Assembly: GCF_022664535.1 (NCBI RefSeq)
Contig: NZ_JAKUJY010000027.1
Coordinates: 1 to 52,598, forward strand
Direction: 5' to 3'
DNA length: 52,598 nucleotides
Source of the DNA: Sphingobium trunci
GTDB lineage: Bacteria > Pseudomonadota > Alphaproteobacteria > Sphingomonadales > Sphingomonadaceae
The first letter of the stretch is position 1; each line of letters begins with the position of its first letter. The notes beneath the pieces were generated by a model. It was not told the origin of the DNA. It worked only from the letters and a program-made list of their open reading frames with translations, and ran no database searches. Below, piece by piece: positions 18,076-28,390 of the stretch. A program made the translations under genes and the position numbers.

Positions 18076-18172
18076 GTGCCGGACGCTGGAACCGGGTCCG
18101 GTGGGACATATGGGAGCGTCGGCTCTCCCCGGCGCGTCTCATGCCCAAATTGCTCAATCGGAGGATTTGGAA
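18076..18172 (+). promoter_or_regulatory. ROSE-like RNA thermometer in the hsp20 5' leader
   Basis: Three stacked hairpins are visible. Stem 1 pairs CCGGAC with GTCCGG (about 18080-18105). A small GAGC-GTCG-GCTC stem follows. The last pairs CCAAAT (18145-18150) with ATTTGG (18165-18170), enclosing TGCTC and the Shine-Dalgarno GGAGG (18160-18164). Opposing TGCTC with GGAGG gives the weak, partly non-canonical helix known from ROSE elements, which melts on heating and frees the ribosome site. The ATG follows 2 nt after the stem. Confidence 0.65.
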
Positions 18173-18646
18173 ATGAGAACCAACTTCGACTTCACGCCCT
18201 ACAGGCGCTCCACGGTCGGCTTCGATCGCCTCTTCAACCTGCTCGAGGCAGGCGCGCGCGAGGACGACGGCTATCCGCCGTTCGACATTCTCAAGGACGG
18301 CGAGGACAGCTACCGCATCACGCTGGCGGTCGCCGGCTTCCGCCCCGAGGACATCGAGGTGGTGGCGCAGCAGAACCTGCTCACCGTCACCGGCAAGCGC
18401 GCCGATGATAACGGCAGGGGCGATTATCTGCATCGCGGCATCGCCGCCCGCGCGTTCGAGCGGCGCTTCCAGCTCGCCGATTTCATCGAAGCGGGCGACG
18501 CCAGCTTCGAGAACGGCCTGCTGAGCATTGCGCTCAAGCGGGTCCTGCCCGAAGCGATGAAGCCGCGCAGGATCGAAATCGGCGGCGCTCCGACCGCGCA
18601 GAATCGGATCGGCGCGGCGAAGGACAAGGTCAGCGAGGCTGCTTGA
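18173..18646 (+). CDS. small heat-shock protein Hsp20 (IbpA-like)
   Basis: A 157-residue alpha-crystallin-domain chaperone (holdase) that binds unfolding proteins in the cytoplasm. The N-terminus MRTNFDFTPYRRSTVGFDRLF is the IbpA/HspA-type start. The alpha-crystallin domain spans about 38-135, with AVAGFRPEDIEV, LLTVTGKR and the A-x-x-x-N-G-x-L signature in ASFENGLLSIAL. ATG at 18173 was chosen because GGAGG lies 8 nt upstream inside the ROSE-like hairpin; an upstream in-frame ATG at 18101 would translate through that structure. Heat control by RpoH plus RNA thermometer is predicted. A second hsp20 follows 200 nt downstream. Confidence 0.95.
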   Translation: MRTNFDFTPYRRSTVGFDRLFNLLEAGAREDDGYPPFDILKDGEDSYRITLAVAGFRPEDIEVVAQQNLLTVTGKRADDNGRGDYLHRGIAARAFERRFQLADFIEAGDASFENGLLSIALKRVLPEAMKPRRIEIGGAPTAQNRIGAAKDKVSEAA

Positions 18647-18662
18647 TCCCCTGCCGCACCGG

Positions 18663-18724
18663 CCTGCCGGCGCCGCCCCCAAAGCCACCCGCTGGCGGCG
18701 TCCGGCAGGTTCTGCCCCTTTTCT
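18663..18724 (+). terminator. rho-independent-type terminator after hsp20
   Basis: A long GC stem pairs 18663-18677 with 18694-18709 (one bulged T), followed by TTCTGCCCCTTTTCTT. It separates the two hsp20 genes and lies directly before the 106-bp repeat. Confidence 0.6.
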
Positions 18725-18830
18725 TAGAGCGATTTCCCGTCAGATGGCATCATCTGACGATTAAGAAATCGCGGCAAATCAAAAGAATAGAGCGGTCGAT
18801 CTGATTCCATCAGATCGAAAACCGCTCTAG
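18725..18830. repeat. 106-bp double-hairpin dispersed repeat, copy 1
   Basis: The unit has two nested palindromes. The first pairs GCGATTTC with GAAATCGC around CGTCAGATG/CATCTGACG. The second pairs AGAGCGGT with ACCGCTCT around CGATCTGAT/ATCAGATCG. It is an ungapped match to 38554-38659 with 7 differences in 106 (about 93 percent). The ends resemble CTAGAGCG/CGCTCTAG. It is intergenic between two hsp20 genes and ends 16 nt before the second ATG. It has no coding capacity of its own; reading through it gives the same spurious peptide at both sites. A MITE-like or REP-like element is likely. Confidence 0.85.
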
Positions 18831-18846
18831 GAGAAAGGAGATTGTC

Positions 18847-19368
18847 ATGGCTTTTCGTGATCTCATTCCCTGGAGCCGGCAGGAAAACCGGCTTCCCGTC
18901 CCGGTCAGCGCCGAGCGCGACCGCGACGACAACAGCCATCCGCTGCTCTCGCTGCACCGCGAGGTGAACCGGCTGTTCGACGATGTCTTCCGCGGTTTCG
19001 GCGTGCCCTCGCTTGGCGGCTTTGATCGCGGTCTTTCCTGGCCGAACCTCGAGCTTGCCGAGACCGACAAGGACATCCGGGTCACGGCCGAGCTTCCGGG
19101 CCTCGACGAGAAGGACGTCGAGATCACCGTCGAGGAAGGCGTGCTGACGCTGCGCGGCGAGAAGAAGTCCGAGGTCGAGGACAAGGATCGCGGCTATAGC
19201 GAGCGCAGCTACGGGCGCTTCGAGCGGCGCGTCGGTCTGCCCAAGGGCGTCGATCGTGACAAGGCGGACGCCCGCTTCAGGAACGGTGTGCTCACCGTCA
19301 CCCTGCCGAAGACGGCGGCGGCGAATGAAAATATCCGCCGCATCCCGGTCAATGGCAAGGCGGCATGA
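18847..19368 (+). CDS. small heat-shock protein Hsp20, second paralog
   Basis: A 173-residue Hsp20 of the longer HSP16.5/HspX-like type. The N-terminal arm holds FRDLIPW and LLSLHREVNRLFDDVFRGF. The alpha-crystallin domain (about 62-165) contains ELPGLDEKDVEITVEEGVLT and the C-terminal signature ARFRNGVLTVTLPK. The C-terminal I-x-I/V-type tail appears as RRIPVNG. ATG follows AGGAGAAAGGAG. It is only distantly similar to the Hsp20 just upstream, so it is not a recent tandem duplicate. A terminator and a dispersed repeat separate the two, suggesting its own promoter, perhaps within or after the repeat. Confidence 0.95.
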   Translation: MAFRDLIPWSRQENRLPVPVSAERDRDDNSHPLLSLHREVNRLFDDVFRGFGVPSLGGFDRGLSWPNLELAETDKDIRVTAELPGLDEKDVEITVEEGVLTLRGEKKSEVEDKDRGYSERSYGRFERRVGLPKGVDRDKADARFRNGVLTVTLPKTAAANENIRRIPVNGKAA

Positions 19369-19374
19369 CAGGCA

Positions 19375-19398
19375 GGCCCGGGACCTTGGTCCCGGGCC
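19375..19398. terminator. GC-rich hairpin after the second hsp20
   Basis: A perfect inverted repeat (GGCCCGGGACC, TT, GGTCCCGGGCC) begins 6 nt after the stop codon. No T-tract follows, so it may act as a 3' stabilising hairpin or bidirectional stop rather than a classical terminator. Confidence 0.4.
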
Positions 19399-19493
19399 CA
19401 GCCCCACACCCCGCGGAAGCTTGCGCGACGTGGAGGCGAACGCCGACAGTGGTCGAGAAACTCGAACAATACCGGAAAATCGGGCGCGAGATT

Positions 19494-19552
19494 CTAGGGC
19501 GTAAACTCATCCATGGCGTCTCGAACGCGCCATGGATGAGTTTACGCCCTAG
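19494..19552. repeat. 59-bp perfect-hairpin element with CTAG ends
   Basis: Two perfect 25-bp complementary arms (19494-19518 and 19528-19552) flank a 9-nt loop. The arms begin CTAGGGCGTAAACTCAT and end with its complement ATGAGTTTACGCCCTAG. The ends share CTAG-R-GCG with the 106-bp repeat, which points to a related mobile or REP-like origin. It lies in the 290-nt gap between hsp20 and the next minus-strand gene; the rest of that gap shows nothing recognisable. Confidence 0.8.
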
Positions 19553-19658
19553 TCCCGTCAGACGAACAGCCGCAGGAACGACGGCGCATCAGGACAGTGA
19601 TGGATTTTCGCCGTAGTGGGGCCGCATTCCTGCAGCTGCGCGACGAAACCTCGCTCGG

Positions 19659-19895
19659 TCATTGCGGCGACTGAGTGGGGTCCGGACCTTTGTCGAGGTC
19701 ATGCATGGCCTCAAATATCTCGTCGATCGAGACCGCACGCCTGGAGCCGGGTGGCTTTCTCATCGCGGGCTTGCCCCGCACCGCGGATCGATCGGACGCC
19801 CAGGATGCGAGGATGGCGCGTTTCACCTCCGGCTCCAGGCTCGGATGGCGCGCAACGTCGAAGGGATGAAGAAAACGGGAAAATGGCTGCGACAT
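19659..19895 (-). CDS. small protein of unknown function
   Basis: A 78-residue protein starting MSQPFSRFLHPFDVARHPSL. ATG at 19895 was chosen because GGAGG lies 8 nt upstream; an upstream in-frame start lacks one. It contains an LEPEVKRAILASWASD helix and a proline/arginine-rich linker before SIDEIFEAMHDLD. No transmembrane segment, signal or Cys motif. I do not know the family name. The acidic C-terminus and the nearby heat-shock genes make a stress-associated role possible but unproven. Confidence 0.65.
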   Translation of the reverse strand: MSQPFSRFLHPFDVARHPSLEPEVKRAILASWASDRSAVRGKPAMRKPPGSRRAVSIDEIFEAMHDLDKGPDPTQSPQ

Positions 19896-20173
19896 GTCCT
19901 GCCTCCTTTCCTGATCGTCGCTCCTTTCTCGTTCGCGGACGAAAGCCCGCGCGCTCGAATTTTGGTGCGGCAATGAGTCGTGTCAAGAGGGAGGGCGGCC
20001 GGTAACCCGATGAACTGGAGATGGATTGCTGCTCTCTGTTGACGTGAGGACAGTGGCAGCTCCCGCCAGCGCCTCATCTGTGACGTCGAGGAAAATGTGA
20101 GGAGCCGCAGGGGCCACCTCCGCACCGGCCGGAGGGATCGGCCGCGAATGTTTTGAAGGCCTTCTGCGATGCG

Positions 20174-21064
20174 CTAATTCAGGAGCCGGTTTTCACGCAG
20201 CCTGGAGACCGCCAGGTCGACAAATGCACGGACCTTGGCCGGGGCGTGTCGGCCTTGCGGATGGAGGACATGGATCGGAAGCGGCGGCTCCTCGAAATCG
20301 CTCAGCACGATCTGGAGGTCGCCCGCGACGAGCGCAGGTCCGATCTGATAATGTACGACCCTGGTCAGTCCCCAGCCTGCTGTCGCCGTGGCGATTGCCG
20401 CCTCGTTGGTATTGCATTGAAGCGTGGCATCTATCGTCACGCGCTGGTCTCCAGCGAAGCGCCATTCAGGCGATGCCCAAGCGCTTGTCGACGCCGCAAT
20501 CCTGTGGCCTTTCAGGTCCGCGGGCGTGGAGGGGACGCCATATTTCTCGAAATAGGCCGGCGAACCGCAGATCACCCGGCGCACCGAACCCACCTTGATC
20601 GCGGTGAAGCCGGAGTCCGGCAGGTGCCCGATGCGGATCGCGACATCGACCCCTTCCTCCACGATGTTGACCGGGCGGTCGACGAAGAACGTCCTGCCGC
20701 TCATCGTGGGGTAGGTATCGAGATACTCGGTCATGACCGGAAGCACATACATCTGGCCGAACATCGCCGATGCCGTGACAACGAGCGTGCCTGTTGGGGT
20801 TGCGTAGGAGCCACCGGCAGCCGCCTCGGCTTCGGCGATCTCGCCGAGGATACGGCGGCAGTCCTCGACGTAGCGGGCACCGGCCTCCGTCATCTTCACC
20901 GACCGGGTCGTCCGGACGAACAGGCGCGCGCCAACAAGATCCTCAAGCGATGCCACGGCACGAGTCACTGCCGGCGCGCTCATATGCATGAGACGCGCCG
21001 TTTCCGCGAAACTTTCGGTTTCAGCGACCTTGGCGAAGATCCGCATCGCTTGCCATCGATCCAT
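20174..21064 (-). CDS. LysR-family transcriptional regulator
   Basis: A 296-residue LysR regulator. The N-terminal winged helix reads MRIFAKVAETESFAETARLM, then MSAPAVTRAVASLEDLVGARLFVRTTRSV. The effector-binding domain (about 90-290) includes GTLVVTASAMFGQMYVLPVM and VDVAIRIGHLPDSGF, typical of the AphB/DsdC-like CrgA group. ATG at 21064 has AAAAGGAATT about 6 nt upstream; an in-frame upstream ATG gives an unusual Cys-rich leader. It lies downstream of the CMD-like and NTF2-like genes on the same strand. No divergent partner is present. Target and effector unknown. Confidence 0.93.
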   Translation of the reverse strand: MDRWQAMRIFAKVAETESFAETARLMHMSAPAVTRAVASLEDLVGARLFVRTTRSVKMTEAGARYVEDCRRILGEIAEAEAAAGGSYATPTGTLVVTASAMFGQMYVLPVMTEYLDTYPTMSGRTFFVDRPVNIVEEGVDVAIRIGHLPDSGFTAIKVGSVRRVICGSPAYFEKYGVPSTPADLKGHRIAASTSAWASPEWRFAGDQRVTIDATLQCNTNEAAIATATAGWGLTRVVHYQIGPALVAGDLQIVLSDFEEPPLPIHVLHPQGRHAPAKVRAFVDLAVSRLRENRLLN

Positions 21065-21251
21065 CCGTAATTCCTTTTCGCGCCGTTCCTCGGATAATCT
21101 GCATCGACACAGCCGCGTCGCCGGCCAGTCCTTGTCGCAAGATGTCACCGTAATGATCGGGTGCATGACTGTTCAACTTGATCCTGTCGAGAAGCCGCGC
21201 AAGGGCGCTCGTTGGTCGCGGCATAGGGACCGGTGCCGGTTGGGACAGGAG

Positions 21252-21584
21252 CTATCCATGGCGGTTCGCCCCTGCACTGGAAGCATGAGCGCCTGCGACA
21301 CGCTCGATTTCACGGCAAACCTCTTCGTCGATTCCCGCCTCGATCGCGCGCGCCCGCACGTTGCGATAATCGCCTCGCCCGACAGCAAGGGCCAGTTCCA
21401 GCGCTCGGGTGCCGCGCACGTCGAAGCTCCGTCCCGCGCGTGCGGCGTCGATCTCCGCGCCGCACATGCCCATCTTTACTGCCGCGGCATCCTGCTGGCG
21501 GATCAGGGCGGGAGCGGCCCGATCCCCTGCAAGGGCCATCTCGATCGACAGGTGCGTTCGCGCATCGAGTCTGGAGATTTGCAT
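21252..21584 (-). CDS. CMD/AhpD-like small protein lacking the catalytic cysteines
   Basis: A 110-residue protein that aligns by eye with the second half of carboxymuconolactone-decarboxylase/AhpD-like proteins: AAAVKMGMCGAEIDAARAGRS corresponds to the G-x-s-x-x-E-I-x-a-a-R-x-g block after the active site, and ALELALAVGRGDYRNVRARAIEAG to the following helices. The usual C-x-x-C/H active site is absent; the matching position reads IRQQDAAAV, so peroxidase activity is unlikely. ATG at 21584 has GAGGA 8 nt upstream. It lies 45 nt downstream of the NTF2-like gene. A fragment of a CMD N-terminus lies upstream at 22111-22295, so this may be part of a decayed group. Confidence 0.55.
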   Translation of the reverse strand: MQISRLDARTHLSIEMALAGDRAAPALIRQQDAAAVKMGMCGAEIDAARAGRSFDVRGTRALELALAVGRGDYRNVRARAIEAGIDEEVCREIERVAGAHASSAGANRHG

Positions 21585-21629
21585 GGTCACGATCCTCGGA
21601 GGGACGCCGGGTGGCACGCCCTGTACCGG

Positions 21630-22094
21630 TCAGAAGCCGAAGTCGCTGAGACCGGGGTGATCGTCGGGACGACGCCCCAGCGGCCAGCGAAACTTGCGAT
21701 CCTCCTCCCGGATCGGATGCTCGTTGATGCTGGCGTGGCGGTGTGCCATCAGCCCGTCCTCGGCAAATTCCCAATTCTCGTTGCCATAGGCGCGAAACCA
21801 CTGGCCGCTGTCATCGCGATATTCATAGGCATAGCGGACGGCGATGCGGTTGCCGGTAAAGGCCCACAGCTCCTTGATGAGCCTGTATTCCAGCTCCTTG
21901 TTCCACTTGCGGGTGAGAAACGCCTGCGCCTCCTCGCGGTTGGTCGCGAACTCCGCGCGGTTACGCCAGCGCGTATCGAGGGTGTAGGCGAGCGCCACCT
22001 TTGCCGGATCGCGGCTGTTCCAGCCATCTTCGGCCAGGCGCACCTTCTCGAGGGCGGTCTCGCGGGTGAACGGGGGGAGTGGGGGACGGGTCAT
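21630..22094 (-). CDS. NTF2-like protein, DUF1348 family
   Basis: A 154-residue SnoaL/NTF2-fold protein. [19 protein letters not shown], then [40 protein letters not shown] and [20 protein letters not shown] are characteristic of the DUF1348 (YesE-like) family, whose reaction is unknown. The W-x-R-N segment is a family hallmark. The start has ACAGGAGATACGC directly upstream. It is the first intact gene of a minus-strand set that continues to the CMD-like protein and possibly LysR. No signal peptide; cytoplasmic. Confidence 0.88.
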   Translation of the reverse strand: MTRPPLPPFTRETALEKVRLAEDGWNSRDPAKVALAYTLDTRWRNRAEFATNREEAQAFLTRKWNKELEYRLIKELWAFTGNRIAVRYAYEYRDDSGQWFRAYGNENWEFAEDGLMAHRHASINEHPIREEDRKFRWPLGRRPDDHPGLSDFGF

Positions 22095-22110
22095 GCGTAT
22101 CTCCTGTCGA

Positions 22111-22295
22111 TCATGTTTTGTGGAAAATGGCCATCGTCAGCGCCAGACCGGCGAGCGGATTGGACGCAACCAGGCTGGTCGAGACGAGCCGGCAGATGTT
22201 CGGCACGGCGCCGAGCTGCTTCTGCATGGCTTCAAGGATGGCACGCGACGCCTGGGAGCATCTTCGATCATGGCGGGGGTAGGGACCACAGACAT
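22111..22295 (-). pseudogene. remnant of a CMD/AhpD-type gene (N-terminus only)
   Basis: On the minus strand from an ATG at 22295 the reading begins SVVPTPAMIEDAP. After one missing base in the GGG at 22254-22256 it continues QASRAILEAMQKQLG, then AVPNICRLVSTS, which is the N-terminal signature of carboxymuconolactone-decarboxylase-like proteins (x-x-Q-x-x-L-G-x-V-P-N-x-x-R). It runs into a stop at 22113-22111 after about 60 codons, where the family continues for over 100 more. The rest of the 331-nt gap around it (to 22425) holds no recognisable gene. Confidence 0.6.
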
Positions 22296-22425
22296 GCTAC
22301 TCGACTCCGGGAAGGCAGGATGCCTTCGATGAGGGGAAGATGGCGGGTTACGGGACGGGACTGAATGTCGAAAGGCCGAAAGGGATTATTTCACCTGATG
22401 GATGCAATTTCATCTCGGCAACCGC

Positions 22426-24498
22426 TCACAGCTCCAGTTGAATCCGGTCCTCGTCGGCTGACTGCTGCTCGGCGGGCACCGCACTGCAAATCAACACTTC
22501 ATCATCCGTCAGGCTGACACCAGGCTGTCGGATGTGCGTGACAGCGCCGCGCAACAACTTGGTCTTGCAGGTTCCGCACGTGCCTTCCCGGCAACTGAAC
22601 TCCGGCGACAGACCCCGCGCCTCGGCAAGGTCCAGCAGCGTTCCTGATGCCGGGGTCCAGCGTGCCTCCTTGGCGGAAGCCATGAAAGCGACCGGCACGG
22701 GCTTCGTCGAAGCAGGCCGTACCGGCGCTTGAACCGGAGCCGAGACGTCAGGCACGCGGATGAGCGACGACGGGCCGAAAGCCTCGGCGTGGATGCGCGC
22801 GTCCGCGACATTCATGCTGCGCAAGCCATCATAGAGCGCCTGGGTGAAGGCCGGTGGGTCGCAGAGGTAGAAATCATAATCGTTGAACGGCAGAAAGCGG
22901 GTGAGCAAAGCCATATCGATCCGGCCGACCGCCTCGTAATCAGCGCCCTCCTCGGCATCCGTTGGGTCGCTTAGCACCCGCACGACCTTCACGGCGCTGA
23001 AGGAGGTCTCGACCAGCGTGGCGAGCTCAGGACCGAATGGCCGCTCGGCCTTCGCCCGGGCAGAATGGAACAGATAGGCCGGACGAACCCGCTGTTTGCG
23101 AACGCCCTCGTAGACGACATGGCGCAGCATCGCGAGCATCGGCGTGATGCCGACGCCTCCCGCCAGCAGCACGGCGGGCCGCGTCTCGCGTGCATCGATG
23201 GTGAAGTCACCGGCGGGCGCGCGCGCCTCGATCACATCGCCGACCCGGACGGTCTCGTGAAGGTGACGCGAGACCGCACCCTCGCGCTTGACGCTGATGC
23301 GATAGATGCCGTCGGACGGCGCGGCCGAAAGCGTGTAATGGCGGATGAGGGGCTTTTCCTCGCCGGGAAGCGACACCCGGATCGGGAGATGCTGCCCCGC
23401 CTGGTGGGGCAGCAGACCGGCGCCATCATCGGGCAGGAGATGAAAGGAGCGGATGGAGCTGCTCTCGTCGACGATCTTCGTTACCTTGAGTGGGCGCCAC
23501 CGCGTCGACAGCTCGGCCGCGTGGAGGCGGTTGGCGGCTTCGTCCCAATCACCGGTCATGAGCGAACTCGGCGACCAGGGCTCCTGTTGCATATCCCAGC
23601 GCAAGGCGAGCGCTCCCCGTCGGCGAATGATCGTCCGCGCCCTGAACGTCCAAAGCCGCTCCGCGCCCTGAAAGGCGGCAATCTCGGGACTGTCGAAGAT
23701 CACTTCGGCCGTGCCGGTCATCTGGAGCAGGTCGCCCGTCGCGTAATCGACGAAAAGCAACCCTGCCCTGCCATTGAGCAGGATGTTGCCGAGAGTGTTG
23801 AAGAACAGATTGCCGTCGAAATCGGGAATGGTGAGCGTGCCATCTTCGGCGACGCGAACGAATCCGGCCTTGCCGCCACGATGCGAGACGTCGACCTGCC
23901 GGCGATCGTCGCGATCGGCATAGGAGGCGACGAAAAAGCTGTCGGCAGCGGCGATCATCGCACATGCCGAGGGCTCCAGCGCCGTCAGGGTCTCGACGTC
24001 GCCGGCACAGGACGTGGCGGGATCGCGCGCATAGCTGAAATCGCGAAGCTGGATGTAGCGCGGACAGTTGCCGAAACTCTGGTCGACGTCGATCCGGAAG
24101 CCATGCTCGGCCTCGCCCACCAAGCCGTTCATGCGGTTTCGCCGGCGCGTGTGCATCTCGATGCCGAGCAATCCGATGGGCTTGCCCTGCTGCAGCCCTG
24201 GGGCGGCTGGATCGGTCGGGTCCGCGCGGGCGTCGATCTCGAGCGTGGTGGCGTCGGGAGAGGTGATGAACCCGGAGCGTCCCTCGAGGAACGTCGCCCA
24301 TGGGGCGCCCGCATCGTCGACACTGCCCAGGACGATGAACGGGAGCTGCGCGTAGAACTCGCGGTGCTGATCGGGCATGTAGTCCCGGATCACCCGTTGG
24401 CCGACCGACGCCATGCGCTCGGCCACGCCGAGCTTCTCTTGAATGAAGCGCTCGCCCTCATGCCATACCGGGAGCTTTGTCAGCTTGGCCGTCATCAT
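22426..24498 (-). CDS. three-domain PNPOx-like / FAD reductase / 2Fe-2S ferredoxin fusion protein
   Basis: About 690 residues. The N-terminal third carries two pyridoxamine-5'-phosphate-oxidase-like (split-barrel) segments: QLPFIVLGSVDDAGAPWATF and, later, FFNTLGNILLNGRAGLLFVDY. The middle third is a ferredoxin-reductase-type FAD/NAD(P) module with the FAD motif RHYTLSAAP and the NAD(P) motif LLAGGVGITPMLAML. The C-terminal 90 residues are a plant-type ferredoxin with CREGTCGTC and a later ICSAVP, giving all four cluster cysteines. It should pass electrons from NAD(P)H via FAD and 2Fe-2S to the split-barrel domain or a partner. It follows a GST on the same strand by 63 nt. Start chosen at the first of two adjacent ATGs. 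Confidence 0.9.
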   Translation of the reverse strand: MMTAKLTKLPVWHEGERFIQEKLGVAERMASVGQRVIRDYMPDQHREFYAQLPFIVLGSVDDAGAPWATFLEGRSGFITSPDATTLEIDARADPTDPAAPGLQQGKPIGLLGIEMHTRRRNRMNGLVGEAEHGFRIDVDQSFGNCPRYIQLRDFSYARDPATSCAGDVETLTALEPSACAMIAAADSFFVASYADRDDRRQVDVSHRGGKAGFVRVAEDGTLTIPDFDGNLFFNTLGNILLNGRAGLLFVDYATGDLLQMTGTAEVIFDSPEIAAFQGAERLWTFRARTIIRRRGALALRWDMQQEPWSPSSLMTGDWDEAANRLHAAELSTRWRPLKVTKIVDESSSIRSFHLLPDDGAGLLPHQAGQHLPIRVSLPGEEKPLIRHYTLSAAPSDGIYRISVKREGAVSRHLHETVRVGDVIEARAPAGDFTIDARETRPAVLLAGGVGITPMLAMLRHVVYEGVRKQRVRPAYLFHSARAKAERPFGPELATLVETSFSAVKVVRVLSDPTDAEEGADYEAVGRIDMALLTRFLPFNDYDFYLCDPPAFTQALYDGLRSMNVADARIHAEAFGPSSLIRVPDVSAPVQAPVRPASTKPVPVAFMASAKEARWTPASGTLLDLAEARGLSPEFSCREGTCGTCKTKLLRGAVTHIRQPGVSLTDDEVLICSAVPAEQQSADEDRIQLEL

Positions 24499-24561
24499 TC
24501 TCGTGCCTCTGCTAGGGTCTGGCGGACGCACCATGGGGTGCGCCCGCTCTCGGCGGCATGA

Positions 24562-25173
24562 TCATGCGGCGAGGCCGACCGGAGTCCGAGCGAAGGGCAC
24601 GAAGCCCGAAAGGGCTTCGACCCGACGCAGGAAGGCGTTGACGTTCGGGTAGGGCGAGAGGTCGACATTGCCCTCCGGCGCACGTGCGACGTAGCTGTAG
24701 ATCGCGACATCGGCGATCGTCGGCTGCTGGCCGACCAGCCAGTCGGCATCCTCCAGACGGGCTTCGAGACGGCCGAGCAGCGTGTGGGCGCGGCCGATTA
24801 CCTCGTCGGCGTTGAACCTGGCACCAAAGACGGTGATGAGCCTGGCCGCGGCCGGACCATAGGCAACCTCACCGGCAGCGACGGACAGCCAGCGCTGCAC
24901 CGCTGCGGCGCCGCGCGGATCTTCCGGCAGCCAGTCGGTGCGGCCCGCCTTTTTGGCGAGATAGACGAGGATGGCGTTGGAGTCCGCGACGACCGCGCCG
25001 TCATCTTCCAGCACCGGCACCTGGCCGAACGGATTGAGCGCGAGAAACTCGGGACGCTTGTGCGCGCCGGCCTTGAGGTCGACTTCTACCAGTTCGTGGG
25101 GAACATTGAGCAGCGAAGCGAGCAGCACGGCGCGATGCGAGTGGCCCGAGAGCGGATGATGATAAAGCTTCAT
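24562..25173 (-). CDS. glutathione S-transferase family protein
   Basis: A 203-residue GST beginning [16 protein letters not shown], with [15 protein letters not shown] (cis-Pro) and [10 protein letters not shown] (glutathione site), then a helical C-terminal domain with [15 protein letters not shown] at 25173 has AGGA 8 nt upstream and begins the fold exactly. Immediately downstream lies the reductase/ferredoxin fusion, so the two are probably co-transcribed and may serve one detoxification route. Substrate unknown. Confidence 0.92.
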   Translation of the reverse strand: MKLYHHPLSGHSHRAVLLASLLNVPHELVEVDLKAGAHKRPEFLALNPFGQVPVLEDDGAVVADSNAILVYLAKKAGRTDWLPEDPRGAAAVQRWLSVAAGEVAYGPAAARLITVFGARFNADEVIGRAHTLLGRLEARLEDADWLVGQQPTIADVAIYSYVARAPEGNVDLSPYPNVNAFLRRVEALSGFVPFARTPVGLAA

Positions 25174-25355
25174 GGCATGATCCTGCTGGATGGTCGGGTC
25201 CATTCCCGATCCGCAGCGCCATTATCCTTCGATACCAGGCCGGCGAGAACAGGCCGTCTCGGCACTTCATTATTCCGTTCAATGCAATAATCTTCGAGGC
25301 GTCGGCATAGCGCAAGCCGGGATGCTTCCGCTGGCGGAACGGGCGCGATGGGTGT

Positions 25356-27695
<2,340 letters not shown>

Positions 27696-27725
27696 CGAAC
27701 AGCTCCTGTGGGCTGAACTTGTGCA

Positions 27726-27748
27726 CCCTGACGCAATGTCAAGGTCAA
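27726..27748 (-). promoter_or_regulatory. MerR-family (CueR-like) operator of the copper ATPase gene
   Basis: On the minus strand TTGACC (27748-27743) forms a -35 box overlapping the dyad CCTTGAC-N5-GTCAGGG (27744-27726). This matches the layout of CueR sites (C-T-T-G-A-C-C-T-T ... G-G-G-T) in copA promoters, where the dyad fills an overlong 19-bp spacer. The -10 is weak (CACAAG at 19 bp). No CueR gene lies in the window. Confidence 0.6.
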
Positions 27749-27853
27749 GGGCGCAATTTCCTTATTCGAGCTGCTTCGACCCCGACGGTCGGGAAATGGA
27801 GTGCCAGCCGGCCTCCAGTCCCCAAAGCCCATAAGCCGGTGCGTCATGGTGGG

Positions 27854-28114
27854 TCATGATGGCATCTCCCTGTTCGACCGCGATGGCGAACTGGCGCGTT
27901 CATCCCGCTTCGGCGAACCACCGCTGCCGTGATGAACGTGGCTCCGGTGCATGAAGAGATGCATCGCCGGACAGGCGAGAAAGATCAGATAAGGCAGCAT
28001 GCCCAACAGATGCGCGCGGTATTCCGTGAAGAGATAGAATGCGCCCAGGAGCATGAACCCGAGCAGCACGATGTTTGCTCGACGATAAATGGTGTGATTT
28101 GATCGACCATGCAT
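27854..28114 (-). CDS. DUF2933 small membrane protein
   Basis: An 86-residue protein with one or two hydrophobic helices: IVLLGFMLLGAFYLFTEY, then LLGMLPYLIFLACPAMHLFMH, followed by a His-rich tail (RSHVHHGSGG). The T-E-Y/H-R-A-H-L-L-G and L-A-C-P-x-M-H-L-F-M-H strings are the DUF2933 signature. Such proteins are commonly found beside copper and other metal-resistance genes, and the Cys/Met/His-rich helix could bind Cu(+). It lies upstream of the copper ATPase on the same strand, but the CueR-like promoter sits between them. The 276-nt gap upstream (28115-28390) shows nothing recognisable. Confidence 0.85.
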   Translation of the reverse strand: MHGRSNHTIYRRANIVLLGFMLLGAFYLFTEYRAHLLGMLPYLIFLACPAMHLFMHRSHVHHGSGGSPKRDERASSPSRSNREMPS

Positions 28115-28390
28115 TGTCCATAGCTCCAGGCGTGACTTTGCTTTTTCCAGTCTTCAGATGAATGCAGCTTTTGACGGCACACAAGTCATTTTAGGAGTAG
28201 AGAGCTTTTGTACTACCGTGGCCGCAGATTTCATCAGGAGGGCCGTGGCAGCTATACGCAATTGTCCTGATCATCTCAGCGAGAGAATGAAGGCCTGCTT
28301 CCGGCGAACCGATCTGGAGCCGGGGACTGCTGCTTTGTCGCCGAGGCCGGCTTTGACGTTGGAGCGTGCGTATATTAGCCGTCTGCAAAC

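Noticed and set aside
18724..19407. Minus-strand frame covering the second hsp20 and the 106-bp repeat
   Set aside because: Antisense of Hsp20. Its C-terminal peptide also occurs in a frame at 38310-38681 only because both read through the same repeat.
23065..24561. A 498-codon plus-strand frame opposite the PNPOx/ferredoxin fusion
   Set aside because: Antisense shadow; the minus strand carries flavin and 2Fe-2S motifs in order.
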